10,197 bases of DNA from Prevotella sp. UBA2809 (GTDB lineage Bacteria > Bacteroidota > Bacteroidia > Bacteroidales > Bacteroidaceae): positions 89,574-99,770 of the forward strand of contig DEHD01000031.1 of NCBI GenBank assembly GCA_002351725.1. Direction: 5' to 3'. Position 1 is the stretch's first letter. Every line of letters starts with the position of its first letter. Below, piece by piece: positions 1 through 6,838 of this stretch. The notes beneath the pieces are model-generated. The model was not told the DNA's origin. It saw nothing but the letters and a program-made list of their open reading frames with translations, and did not search any database. A program made the translations under genes and the position numbers.

Positions 1-2400
1 TTCCACCCTCACGGCGATGCCAGTATCGGCGATGCTCTGGTACAGTTGGGTCAGAAGGACCTGCTCATTGATACACAGGGTAACTGGGGTAACATTCTCA
101 CCGGATCATCGGCAGCCGCACCTCGATATATCGAGGCCCGACTGAGCAAGTTCGCACTCGACACGGTGTTCAACCCAAAGACTACAGACTGGAAGATGTC
201 GTACGACGGACGAAACAAGGAGCCTATAACACTCCCCGTAAAGTTCCCTTTGCTGCTTGCACAGGGTGCAGAGGGTATCGCCGTAGGACTGAGTTCAAAG
301 ATCCTACCACATAACTTCTGTGAGCTATGCGATGCTGCCATCAGCTATCTGCATGACCAGCCATTTGCTCTCTACCCCGACTTCCCAACAAGCGGAAGCA
401 TCGATGTGAGCAAATATAACGACGGACAGCGTGGTGGAGTTATAAAAGTACGTGCCAAGATAGAGAAAATTGACCAGAAGACTCTGGTTATACGTGAGAT
501 ACCATTCTCAAAGACATCAGAGACTCTGCAGGACTCAATAGTCAAGGCCATCGAGAAGGGTAAGATCAAGGCCCGCAAGGTTGAAGACCTTACTGCTGCC
601 GAGGTGGAGATCCAGGTTCATCTGGCTCCGGGCGTTTCAAGCGATAAGACTATCGACGCACTCTATGCCTTCACCGACTGTGAGGTAAGCATCTCGCCTA
701 ACTGCTGTGTTATCGAGGACAACAAGCCACAGTTCCTTACTGTGAGCGATGTACTGCGCCACTCAGTCGACCGCACCAAGGACCTGATTCGTCAGGAACT
801 TGAGATACGTAAGGGCGAACTGCTGGAGCAGTTGCACTTCCAGAGTCTGGAGCGCATCTTCATCGAGGAGCGTATCTATAAGGACAAGAAATTCGAACAG
901 GCACCGAACGTTGATGCCGTTTGCGAGCATATCGACGAGCGACTCACCCCGTACTATCCTCAGATGATTCGCGAGGTGACCAAGGACGACATACTGAAGC
1001 TGCTGGAAATTAAGATGCAGCGCATCCTGAAGTTCAATAAGGACAAGGCCGACGAACTGATGGCACGTCTGAAGGCTGAGATTGATGAGATAGACCGCGA
1101 CCTAGCTAACCTTACAGAGGTGACAGCCAACTGGTTCCAGTTCCTTAAAGACAAGTACGGCAAGGATCACCCACGCCTCACTGAGATACGCAACTTCGAC
1201 ACCATCGACTCTGCTAAGGTGGCCGAGGCCAACCAGAAGCTTTATATCAACCGCAACGATGGCTTTATCGGTACCGGATTGAAGAAGGACGAGTTTGTAT
1301 GCAACTGCTCGGATCTTGACGATGTCATCATCTTCTACAAAGATGGTAAATACAAGATTGTACGCATAGCCGAGAAGTTGTTTGTGGGCAAGAACATACT
1401 GTATGTAAACGTGTTCAAGAAGAACGACTCGCGCACAATCTACAACGCCGTTTACCGCGACGGACGTAAGGGAGCCTGCTTTATCAAGCGATTCAACGTC
1501 ACATCGATGACCCGCGACAAGGAGTACGACCTTACACAGGGTACCAACGGTTCTCGCGTGATGTACTTTACCGCCAATCCAAACGGTGAGGCAGAGGTAA
1601 TTAAGGTAACACTCGACCCATCGCAGAAGGTAAAGAAGATATTCATCGAGAAGGACTTCTCTGAGGTGATGATCAAAGGTCGCGCCTCTAAGGGTAACCT
1701 GCTTACAAAATACGCTGTTCACCGCATCGGTCTGAAGAGTCACGGTCACTCTACACTGGGCGGACGTAAGGTTTGGTTCGACCCGGATGTGAACCGCCTG
1801 AACTACGACGAGCACGGACAGATGTTGGGCGAGTTCTTCGATGACGACCAGATACTGGTAATACTGAAGAACGGTGATTACTATCTGAGTAACTTCGACT
1901 TGAACAACCACTACGAGCCCAACATACTGCGTATAGAGAAGTATGATGCCGATAAGGTATGGACTGCAGTGCTATATGATGCCGACAACCAGGGTTATCC
2001 TTACCTGAAGCGATTCCAAATGGACGCCTCGAAGAAGAAACAGAACTGGCTGAGCGACAACCCTGCATCGCAGTTGCTACTGCTTACCGACACTCCCTAC
2101 CCTCGCATAAAAGTAACCTATGGCGGTGCCGACGCCTTCCGTGACAGCGAGGAGATTGATGCCGAACAGTTTATTGCCGTGAAAGGCTTTAAGGCTAAGG
2201 GTAAGCGCCTTACTACATATCAGCTTGACAGTCTTGAGGAGCTGGAGCCAACAAGAGTCCCAGAACCTGTAGCCGAGCCTGAGGACAACGAGAGCGAGGA
2301 AACAGAAGACCTTGATCCCGATGCAGGGAAAAGTGAGGAGCAGGTACGCGACGAACTTACCGGTCAGCTAAATCTCTTTGACAATGAGGACTTTAAGTAA
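1..2400 (+). CDS. parC: DNA topoisomerase IV subunit A (ParC), 5' end outside window
   Basis: DNA-binding and cleavage subunit of topoisomerase IV, which with ParE decatenates daughter chromosomes in the cytoplasm. The frame is open from base 1 with no start codon that fits the family, so the true start lies upstream; 799 codons are visible. HPHGD at bases 4-18 is the conserved 5Y-CAP/winged-helix segment, and AAAPRYIEARL holds the catalytic Arg-Tyr pair (Arg 124-126, Tyr 127-129). A coiled-coil tower follows around 780-1130, then a beta-pinwheel-like C-terminal domain (about 1240-2220). The GyrA box (QRRGGKG) is absent, which favours ParC over GyrA. The position equivalent to E. coli GyrA Ser83 is Ala (19-21). 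The last ~50 residues are acidic and probably disordered, with QLNLF at 2365-2379. The stop overlaps the next gene. Family assignment is firm; ParC rather than GyrA is very likely. Confidence 0.95.
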   Translation, partial: FHPHGDASIGDALVQLGQKDLLIDTQGNWGNILTGSSAAAPRYIEARLSKFALDTVFNPKTTDWKMSYDGRNKEPITLPVKFPLLLAQGAEGIAVGLSSKILPHNFCELCDAAISYLHDQPFALYPDFPTSGSIDVSKYNDGQRGGVIKVRAKIEKIDQKTLVIREIPFSKTSETLQDSIVKAIEKGKIKARKVEDLTAAEVEIQVHLAPGVSSDKTIDALYAFTDCEVSISPNCCVIEDNKPQFLTVSDVLRHSVDRTKDLIRQELEIRKGELLEQLHFQSLERIFIEERIYKDKKFEQAPNVDAVCEHIDERLTPYYPQMIREVTKDDILKLLEIKMQRILKFNKDKADELMARLKAEIDEIDRDLANLTEVTANWFQFLKDKYGKDHPRLTEIRNFDTIDSAKVAEANQKLYINRNDGFIGTGLKKDEFVCNCSDLDDVIIFYKDGKYKIVRIAEKLFVGKNILYVNVFKKNDSRTIYNAVYRDGRKGACFIKRFNVTSMTRDKEYDLTQGTNGSRVMYFTANPNGEAEVIKVTLDPSQKVKKIFIEKDFSEVMIKGRASKGNLLTKYAVHRIGLKSHGHSTLGGRKVWFDPDVNRLNYDEHGQMLGEFFDDDQILVILKNGDYYLSNFDLNNHYEPNILRIEKYDADKVWTAVLYDADNQGYPYLKRFQMDASKKKQNWLSDNPASQLLLLTDTPYPRIKVTYGGADAFRDSEEIDAEQFIAVKGFKAKGKRLTTYQLDSLEELEPTRVPEPVAEPEDNESEETEDLDPDAGKSEEQVRDELTGQLNLFDNEDFK

Positions 2401-3151
2401 AATACTATTGTGTCTGGCTTTTGCGGCTACAACCGCAAAAGCTCAGACTACAACCCATATGCTCGGAATAGGTCAGAGCAAGATACTCGACACCTACCTC
2501 ACCCCAGAGCACTTCAGCGGCACGGGCTACACCTATCTTTATATTAAGGACACAGCCCCAACCGATAGTCTGCGCCGATGGACTACCACCATCGAGCACG
2601 AAGTGGATTTCTCGAAGACCAAGGATCGTAGCGGAAACGCATCAAACCTGGAAGTCTCCTACAACCTATACTGGGCACGTTACTACAATCTGCAGCCCAT
2701 CAGTAATCTGCGACTTCAGGTTGGTGCAGCCGCCAACGCCTCTCTGGGTGGCATATACAATATGACCTCAAGCAACAACCCCGCTCAGGCCCATGCATCA
2801 ATAAATATCATGCCATCGGCCACAGCATCTTACGACTTCAGAATCGGCAGTCAGAACTTCAGTGCTCGATACGAGTTGAACCTGCCATTGATAGGCGTGA
2901 TGTTCAGTCCTAACTACGGACAATCGTATTATGAAATATTCTGTCAAGGCAACTACGATCACAACATAGTGCCTACCACTTTTATCTCTGCCCCTACATT
3001 CCGACAGACAGCATCTGTCGATTGGCATTTCTCTAAACGGATGTCACTTCGTTTGGGATATCTGGGCAACTATCAACAGTCGAATGTTAACAACCTAAAG
3101 AGCCATATTTATGCTCATCGCATAATGATTGGCATAACCCGCAGCCTATGA
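2384..3151 (+). CDS. DUF3316 family exported protein
   Basis: A 255-aa protein that I recognise as the Bacteroidota-restricted DUF3316 family, whose function is unknown. The N-terminus is a signal peptide with hydrophobic core LLCLAFAATT and probable cleavage AKA|Q at residues 20/21. Family-like segments are the YWARYYNL stretch, the NPAQAHASINI stretch and the strongly conserved block GVMFSPNYGQSYYEIF. The alternating polar/aromatic pattern and the closing RIMIGITRSL suggest beta strands, so a periplasmic or outer-membrane beta-rich protein is plausible but not shown. I chose ATG 2384 rather than TTG 2378, because it gives a clean signal peptide MRTLSK. The start lies 17 nt inside parC and the stop overlaps the next ATG (ATGA), so translation is probably coupled on both sides. 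No promoter or Shine-Dalgarno is evident. Confidence 0.85.
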   Translation: MRTLSKILLCLAFAATTAKAQTTTHMLGIGQSKILDTYLTPEHFSGTGYTYLYIKDTAPTDSLRRWTTTIEHEVDFSKTKDRSGNASNLEVSYNLYWARYYNLQPISNLRLQVGAAANASLGGIYNMTSSNNPAQAHASINIMPSATASYDFRIGSQNFSARYELNLPLIGVMFSPNYGQSYYEIFCQGNYDHNIVPTTFISAPTFRQTASVDWHFSKRMSLRLGYLGNYQQSNVNNLKSHIYAHRIMIGITRSL

Positions 3152-4143
3152 AAAAATATATTCTCATATTCTTTTGTCTAAGTCTTTTCATCGGATGCGT
3201 TGATGAGGAGGAACGCCCGAACACCCCAGAGGGAAACTTTGAGGCTTTGTGGAAGATAATGGATGAACACTACTGCTTTTTTGATTACAAAAATATTGAC
3301 TGGAACGCCGTTTATAATATATATAAGGTACGCGCGAGAGGTGATATAAACCACGAACAACTATTCGAGGTTCTTACAGATATGCTCAGCGAACTGCGCG
3401 ACGGCCATGTAAACCTGTCCTCCTCCTTTGACTACGGACGATACTGGCGATGGCACGAGGACTACCCGAGCAACTTCAGCGACACCCTTCAGCGCAGATA
3501 TCTGGGAACCGACTACCGCATAGCCGGCGGACTGAGATACAATATTCTCGACGACAACATCGGATATGTTTATTACGAGAGCTTCAACAATTCCTTCGGC
3601 GAGGGGAACCTCGACGAGGTGATACAGTACTTAATGTTCTGTCAGGGTATGATTCTGGATATACGCGGCAATGGCGGCGGAAAAATCATAAATGCCGAAA
3701 AGCTTGCAGCCCGTTTCTGCAATGAGAAGACTCTGGTGGGATACACTCAGCATAAGACCGGCAAAGGGCATAACGACTTCTCCGACCTAGAACCGCTATA
3801 TATTGAGCCTTCGAGCAACCTGCGCTGGCAGAAGCCTGTGGTGCTGCTTACCAACCGCGAGGTGTTCAGCGCTGCCAACGAGTTTACACAGTATATGAGA
3901 TGTATGCCGCAGGTGATACAGGTGGGTGACCAGACCGGAGGTGGTAGTGGTATGCCGTTCACAGCCACTCTGCCCAACGGATGGACAGTACGTTTCTCGG
4001 CAAGTCCTAGCTATGACCGCGACAAGAATCAAACAGAATTCGGCATCGCCCCCGACTATAACGTAGCCATAACCGACGCCGATTTCCTCCGCGGCAAAGA
4101 CACAATCATAGAATTCGCTAGAGATATTATTAATAATCCGTAG
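3148..4143 (+). CDS. S41-family peptidase, surface lipoprotein type
   Basis: A 331-aa serine peptidase of the S41 (C-terminal processing/tricorn) family, probably lipid-anchored in the outer membrane. The signal peptide ends in lipobox FIGC with Cys17. The following VDEEE is an acidic stretch of the kind that exports lipoproteins to the cell surface in Bacteroidota. An N-terminal helical domain (about 28-95) ends in LRDGHV (His87). The S41 core follows: DIRGNGGG at 171-178 (oxyanion-hole region), the VFSAANEF nucleophile segment with Ser241, and TEFGIAPD with Glu297. The CtpA-type general-base Lys is missing: the GDQTGGGSG segment has Gly there. A tricorn/CPAF-like Ser-His-Glu triad (Ser241, His87, Glu297) is therefore my inference. 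There is no room for a PDZ domain. The start ATG 3148 overlaps the upstream stop. Substrate unknown. Confidence 0.9.
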   Translation: MKKYILIFFCLSLFIGCVDEEERPNTPEGNFEALWKIMDEHYCFFDYKNIDWNAVYNIYKVRARGDINHEQLFEVLTDMLSELRDGHVNLSSSFDYGRYWRWHEDYPSNFSDTLQRRYLGTDYRIAGGLRYNILDDNIGYVYYESFNNSFGEGNLDEVIQYLMFCQGMILDIRGNGGGKIINAEKLAARFCNEKTLVGYTQHKTGKGHNDFSDLEPLYIEPSSNLRWQKPVVLLTNREVFSAANEFTQYMRCMPQVIQVGDQTGGGSGMPFTATLPNGWTVRFSASPSYDRDKNQTEFGIAPDYNVAITDADFLRGKDTIIEFARDIINNP

Positions 4144-4176
4144 GTAAAATTAAAAAAAGATAAGCAATCCGTAGGT
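4135..4176 (+). repeat. 11-bp direct repeat spanning the peptidase stop
   Basis: AATCCGTAGGT occurs at 4135-4145, where its TAG is the stop codon of the S41 peptidase gene, and again exactly at 4166-4176, a 31-bp shift. The second copy sits just upstream of the tRNA promoter. It may be a remnant of a small duplication. Confidence 0.6.
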
Positions 4177-4178
4177 TA

Positions 4179-4202
4179 TTTGGAAAATTATACGTACCTT
4201 TG
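4179..4202 (+). promoter_or_regulatory. Promoter of tRNA-Leu (Bacteroidota type)
   Basis: TACCTTTG at 4195-4202 is an exact match to the Bacteroidota -7 consensus TAnnTTTG. A TTTG at 4179-4182 is only 12 nt upstream, shorter than the usual spacing of about 17-23, so the -33 element is weak or different. Transcription would start near 4208, leaving a leader of about 40 nt before the tRNA. Confidence 0.65.
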
Positions 4203-4247
4203 CAGCCGATTTCAAGAATAAATAGCGTTTTTGGAAAACCTAAATAA

Positions 4248-4328
4248 GCGCCTGTGGCGGAATTGGTAGACGCGCTAGACTTAGGATCTAGTGTTTACGA
4301 CGTGCAGGTTCGAGTCCTGTCAGGCGCA
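4248..4328 (+). tRNA. tRNA-Leu (anticodon UAG)
   Basis: Cloverleaf read directly from sequence. The acceptor GCGCCTG (4248-4254) pairs with CAGGCGC (4321-4327), and the discriminator is A4328. The D stem is GCG/CGC. The anticodon stem CTAGA/TCTAG (4275-4279, 4287-4291) encloses loop CTTAGGA with anticodon TAG at 4282-4284, which reads CUN leucine codons. A long class II variable arm follows, then a T arm with GCAGG, loop TTCGAGT and CCTGT (terminal G-U). The CCA end is not encoded (CA then T follows), so it must be added enzymatically. Confidence 0.97.
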
Positions 4329-4407
4329 CATATTACTTATAATAACAACAAACAATGGCTATAAACGAAAAAACTACCACGAATATAGTATTTAGGCAGA
4401 AATTTGC

Positions 4408-4435
4408 GGTTTTTTGAAAAAAAAACCTAATTTTT
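4408..4435 (+). terminator. Weak hairpin after tRNA, possible terminator
   Basis: GGTTTTTT (4408-4415) pairs with AAAAAACC (4420-4427) around a 4-nt loop, and TAATTTTT follows. The stem is almost all A-T, so its strength is doubtful. It lies between the tRNA and the promoter of the lipoprotein gene and could end the tRNA transcript, or simply be an A/T tract upstream of that promoter. Confidence 0.4.
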
Positions 4436-4436
4436 C

Positions 4437-4467
4437 TTGCAAGTTTCAGATATATTTCCTACTTTTG
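4437..4467 (+). promoter_or_regulatory. Promoter of lipoprotein-OmpA unit
   Basis: TTG at 4437-4439, a 20-nt spacer, then TACTTTTG at 4460-4467 matches the Bacteroidota arrangement TTG-N17-23-TAnnTTTG. Long A and T tracts lie just upstream (4410-4436) and may act as an UP-like element. The predicted start is near 4473. This is the only good promoter seen ahead of the two strongly codon-biased genes. Confidence 0.75.
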
Positions 4468-4473
4468 TCACCG

Positions 4474-4537
4474 ATTTATATAAATTAACGTACGATATAT
4501 TGTTTTATTTATTTGTTTAATTATAATTTTTAGTTCA
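4474..4537 (+). promoter_or_regulatory. AT-rich 5' leader without Shine-Dalgarno
   Basis: The leader of about 64 nt between the predicted transcription start and ATG 4538 is almost entirely A and T and has no GGAG-like element. Unstructured A/T-rich leaders are typical of well-translated Bacteroidota mRNAs, where ribosome recruitment does not rely on Shine-Dalgarno pairing. The extent depends on the predicted start. Confidence 0.4.
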
Positions 4538-6802
4538 ATGAAAAAGAAAATTATCAATGGTTTCCTGATGGTAGCACTTCTCGCTGCTACTGTGACATCA
4601 TTCGTTTCTTGTAAGGACAATGATGAGGATGTAAAGACTGATCTGATTGCTCAGCTCCAGAAGCAGGGTACCGATCTGACAAACGCTTACATTGCTGCAG
4701 ACAACGCTCTGAACAGTGCTTTGACAACTGCATATCAGAATGCAGATGCTGCCCTGAAGACAGATCTTCAGAACTGGGTAGAGGGTAAGAAGTATGCTAC
4801 TGAGGAGTGGGTTAAGAACTACGCCGAGAATGAGCAGGACTTCTTGAAGTCAGCAGAGTTCCCCGATACACTTAAGAAGTACCTTGCTGAGAACGAGGAT
4901 TTCAAGGGCGTGCTTAACACTCTCTATGGTGAGGATGGCCAGTCAGGTATTAACAAGAATGTTGCTGACCTGATGACTAAGGTTAACGATCCTGAAAATG
5001 GTGTTGACGCAATCAACGATGCCATCAACGACGAGAAGACAGGTCTTAAGAGAATCAACGAGCGTCTTGATTCAGTTACTGATGCTATCAACAAGCTCAC
5101 TGAGGACTTCAAGAACTTGATTACAAGCGTTAACGTAAACGCTACATCTACAACTCTGCTGGCTAACAGCAAGATCTTCCCAGGTCTGAACGTTCAGTTC
5201 GTAGGTGCAGCTTTCGGTAAGGCTGTTACAACAACTGGTTCATTCCCATCATCTACAACTGCTGACCTCAACGGCAACAAGCTGGATGCAAACTACATTG
5301 CTGGAGACATTACTCCATACGAGTGGGAGAAAGGCATCATCAACAACAACGAGAACAACGCTGGCAAGGTTTACTTCACTGTTAATCCTTCAAACATCAG
5401 CGCAAACGTTCTGAACAACACTGTTGCTCTGTCTCTGACAACAAGCAATAACAACGAAGAGCTCGTTACTCTCGACAATGTTAAGGCTTCAAATAAGGTT
5501 CTTTCATGGGGCACAACACGTGGTGACTCAAAGGTTACTCTGTTTGAGGCTGACGCTACATACGATATGACTAAGGCTGACGCTATCGATCCTACAAAGA
5601 TTATCGACTTCTCTGCTCTTAAGGATAATGTAAAGAACATCATCAACGCTGCTAAGACAGTAAACATTCCTAACAGTGCTACAAAGGCTGAGGTTAAGGA
5701 AACTGCTACTACAGCTAAGGCTGCTAGCAAGGTTGTTCTGAAGGAGATGGCTCAGGCTGTTGCTAACCTCGTTAACTCTAAGATTCCTGCACTGCCTGCA
5801 CTGGCTCTGAAGGCTGAGTGGAAAGACAACAACGTTGGCACACGTAACGTAATCTCTGACTACTCTCTGGCTGCTACAGCTTACAAGCCATTGTCATTCA
5901 ACTTCGGTAAGGCAAGTGGTGAGATTCTTCCTACTATCAGCCTCGATCGCGTTGACAACGGCATCTTCAAGATTGCTAACAAAATTAAGAAATCTCTGAA
6001 TGGTATCAACCTCGATGGTCTGCATATTAATGATATTAATATTACTGAGGAAGAACTTAATAATTACAACAAATCTAAGTATGTTTGTGTATCTGTTTAT
6101 AAGCATTTCTCAAATATAGGTGGTACAGATGGAATATTGGATGATCTTTATATAAACGTATGGGTTCAGTCAGATGAATATGTTGGAGGCTACTATGACT
6201 ATACTGATACATACGGAAATGGAGCTATAGTAGATACTTGGGGTAATTACATAGACGCCGACATGAGAGCTGCTATTCGTACTCTGGTTAATGATAAGGT
6301 TAACGGAACATTGGATTCTGCAAATGAGTCTATTCAGGATGTTGTTAATCAGATTAAGGATTACATCCAGAAGACAAAGAAAGCTACAACAAAGGCTGCT
6401 GACCTTGCAGACCTTACAACAGACTATCTGCAGAGCTACATGAACCGTGCAATCAACTTAGTAAACAACGGTGGTATTTCTCGCGCTCTTGAGCCAATCC
6501 TGCTCGTTAACACTGAGAACGGCATCTGCCGCGCTACTGGTGCTTACAAGGCTGGTGAGTTCACATTCGTTCCAACAACTGTTACATACGAGATTGCTGC
6601 TCCTGCATTCAAGAAGTACATCGCTGTTATTGGCAAGGACGGTAAGGCTAGAGCTGCTGACTCTAAGTTGCTCACCAAGGGCGACAATAACTTCAGCGCT
6701 GTTAAGTTGAACCTCCAGCAGGGTGACACCAAGATCGTTTACGATGCTATGGACTTCACTGGTCGTCATATCATCAAGGTTTACGACATCACTGTAGAGT
6801 AA
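4538..6802 (+). CDS. Large surface lipoprotein, S-layer-like candidate
   Basis: A 754-aa lipoprotein of no family I can name. The signal peptide ends in lipobox FVSC with Cys25, followed at once by KDNDED, a textbook Bacteroidota surface-export signal, so the protein should face outward. Residues about 32-196 are Ala/Asn/Asp/Lys-rich and look helical or coiled-coil. From about 200 on, Thr/Asn-rich beta-type sequence dominates, with a second helical stretch around 370-420 and another around 575-630. Residues about 483-572 are rich in Tyr, Asp and Gly, and their codons differ sharply from the rest of the gene. Elsewhere the codons are those of a highly expressed gene (AAC, AAG, GCT, CTG). The ompA-type gene follows after 36 nt with no terminator between. 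The start ATG 4538 gives the intact signal peptide. A structural surface-coat role is inference from bias, export signal and neighbour. Confidence 0.8.
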   Translation: MKKKIINGFLMVALLAATVTSFVSCKDNDEDVKTDLIAQLQKQGTDLTNAYIAADNALNSALTTAYQNADAALKTDLQNWVEGKKYATEEWVKNYAENEQDFLKSAEFPDTLKKYLAENEDFKGVLNTLYGEDGQSGINKNVADLMTKVNDPENGVDAINDAINDEKTGLKRINERLDSVTDAINKLTEDFKNLITSVNVNATSTTLLANSKIFPGLNVQFVGAAFGKAVTTTGSFPSSTTADLNGNKLDANYIAGDITPYEWEKGIINNNENNAGKVYFTVNPSNISANVLNNTVALSLTTSNNNEELVTLDNVKASNKVLSWGTTRGDSKVTLFEADATYDMTKADAIDPTKIIDFSALKDNVKNIINAAKTVNIPNSATKAEVKETATTAKAASKVVLKEMAQAVANLVNSKIPALPALALKAEWKDNNVGTRNVISDYSLAATAYKPLSFNFGKASGEILPTISLDRVDNGIFKIANKIKKSLNGINLDGLHINDINITEEELNNYNKSKYVCVSVYKHFSNIGGTDGILDDLYINVWVQSDEYVGGYYDYTDTYGNGAIVDTWGNYIDADMRAAIRTLVNDKVNGTLDSANESIQDVVNQIKDYIQKTKKATTKAADLADLTTDYLQSYMNRAINLVNNGGISRALEPILLVNTENGICRATGAYKAGEFTFVPTTVTYEIAAPAFKKYIAVIGKDGKARAADSKLLTKGDNNFSAVKLNLQQGDTKIVYDAMDFTGRHIIKVYDITVE

Positions 6803-6838
6803 TTAACATTAGTGGATTAAAAAACTTTTAAACAGAAT

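Noticed and set aside
1102..1911. Long open frame of 269 codons on the minus strand
   Set aside because: It lies wholly antisense to the conserved parC C-terminal half, has low-complexity Val/Leu composition and no recognisable domain, so it is a codon-bias shadow.
2378..2383. TTG at 2378 as start of the DUF3316 gene
   Set aside because: ATG at 2384 in the same frame gives a standard signal peptide; the TTG only adds two residues.
4248..4328. tRNA-Leu as an integration site for a mobile element
   Set aside because: No second copy of the tRNA 3' end and no integrase are seen in the window.
4355..4417. 20-codon ORF after the tRNA
   Set aside because: It has no ribosome site or conservation evidence, and its end runs into the A/T hairpin; it is most likely chance.
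4329..4537. Invertible, phase-variable promoter upstream of the lipoprotein, as in Bacteroides surface loci
   Set aside because: I looked for inverted repeats flanking the promoter and found none of useful length; no recombinase gene is nearby.
5371..5730. Minus-strand open frame of 119 codons within the lipoprotein gene
   Set aside because: It is an Ala/Val/Ser-rich shadow created by the biased codons of the plus-strand gene, with no start signal.
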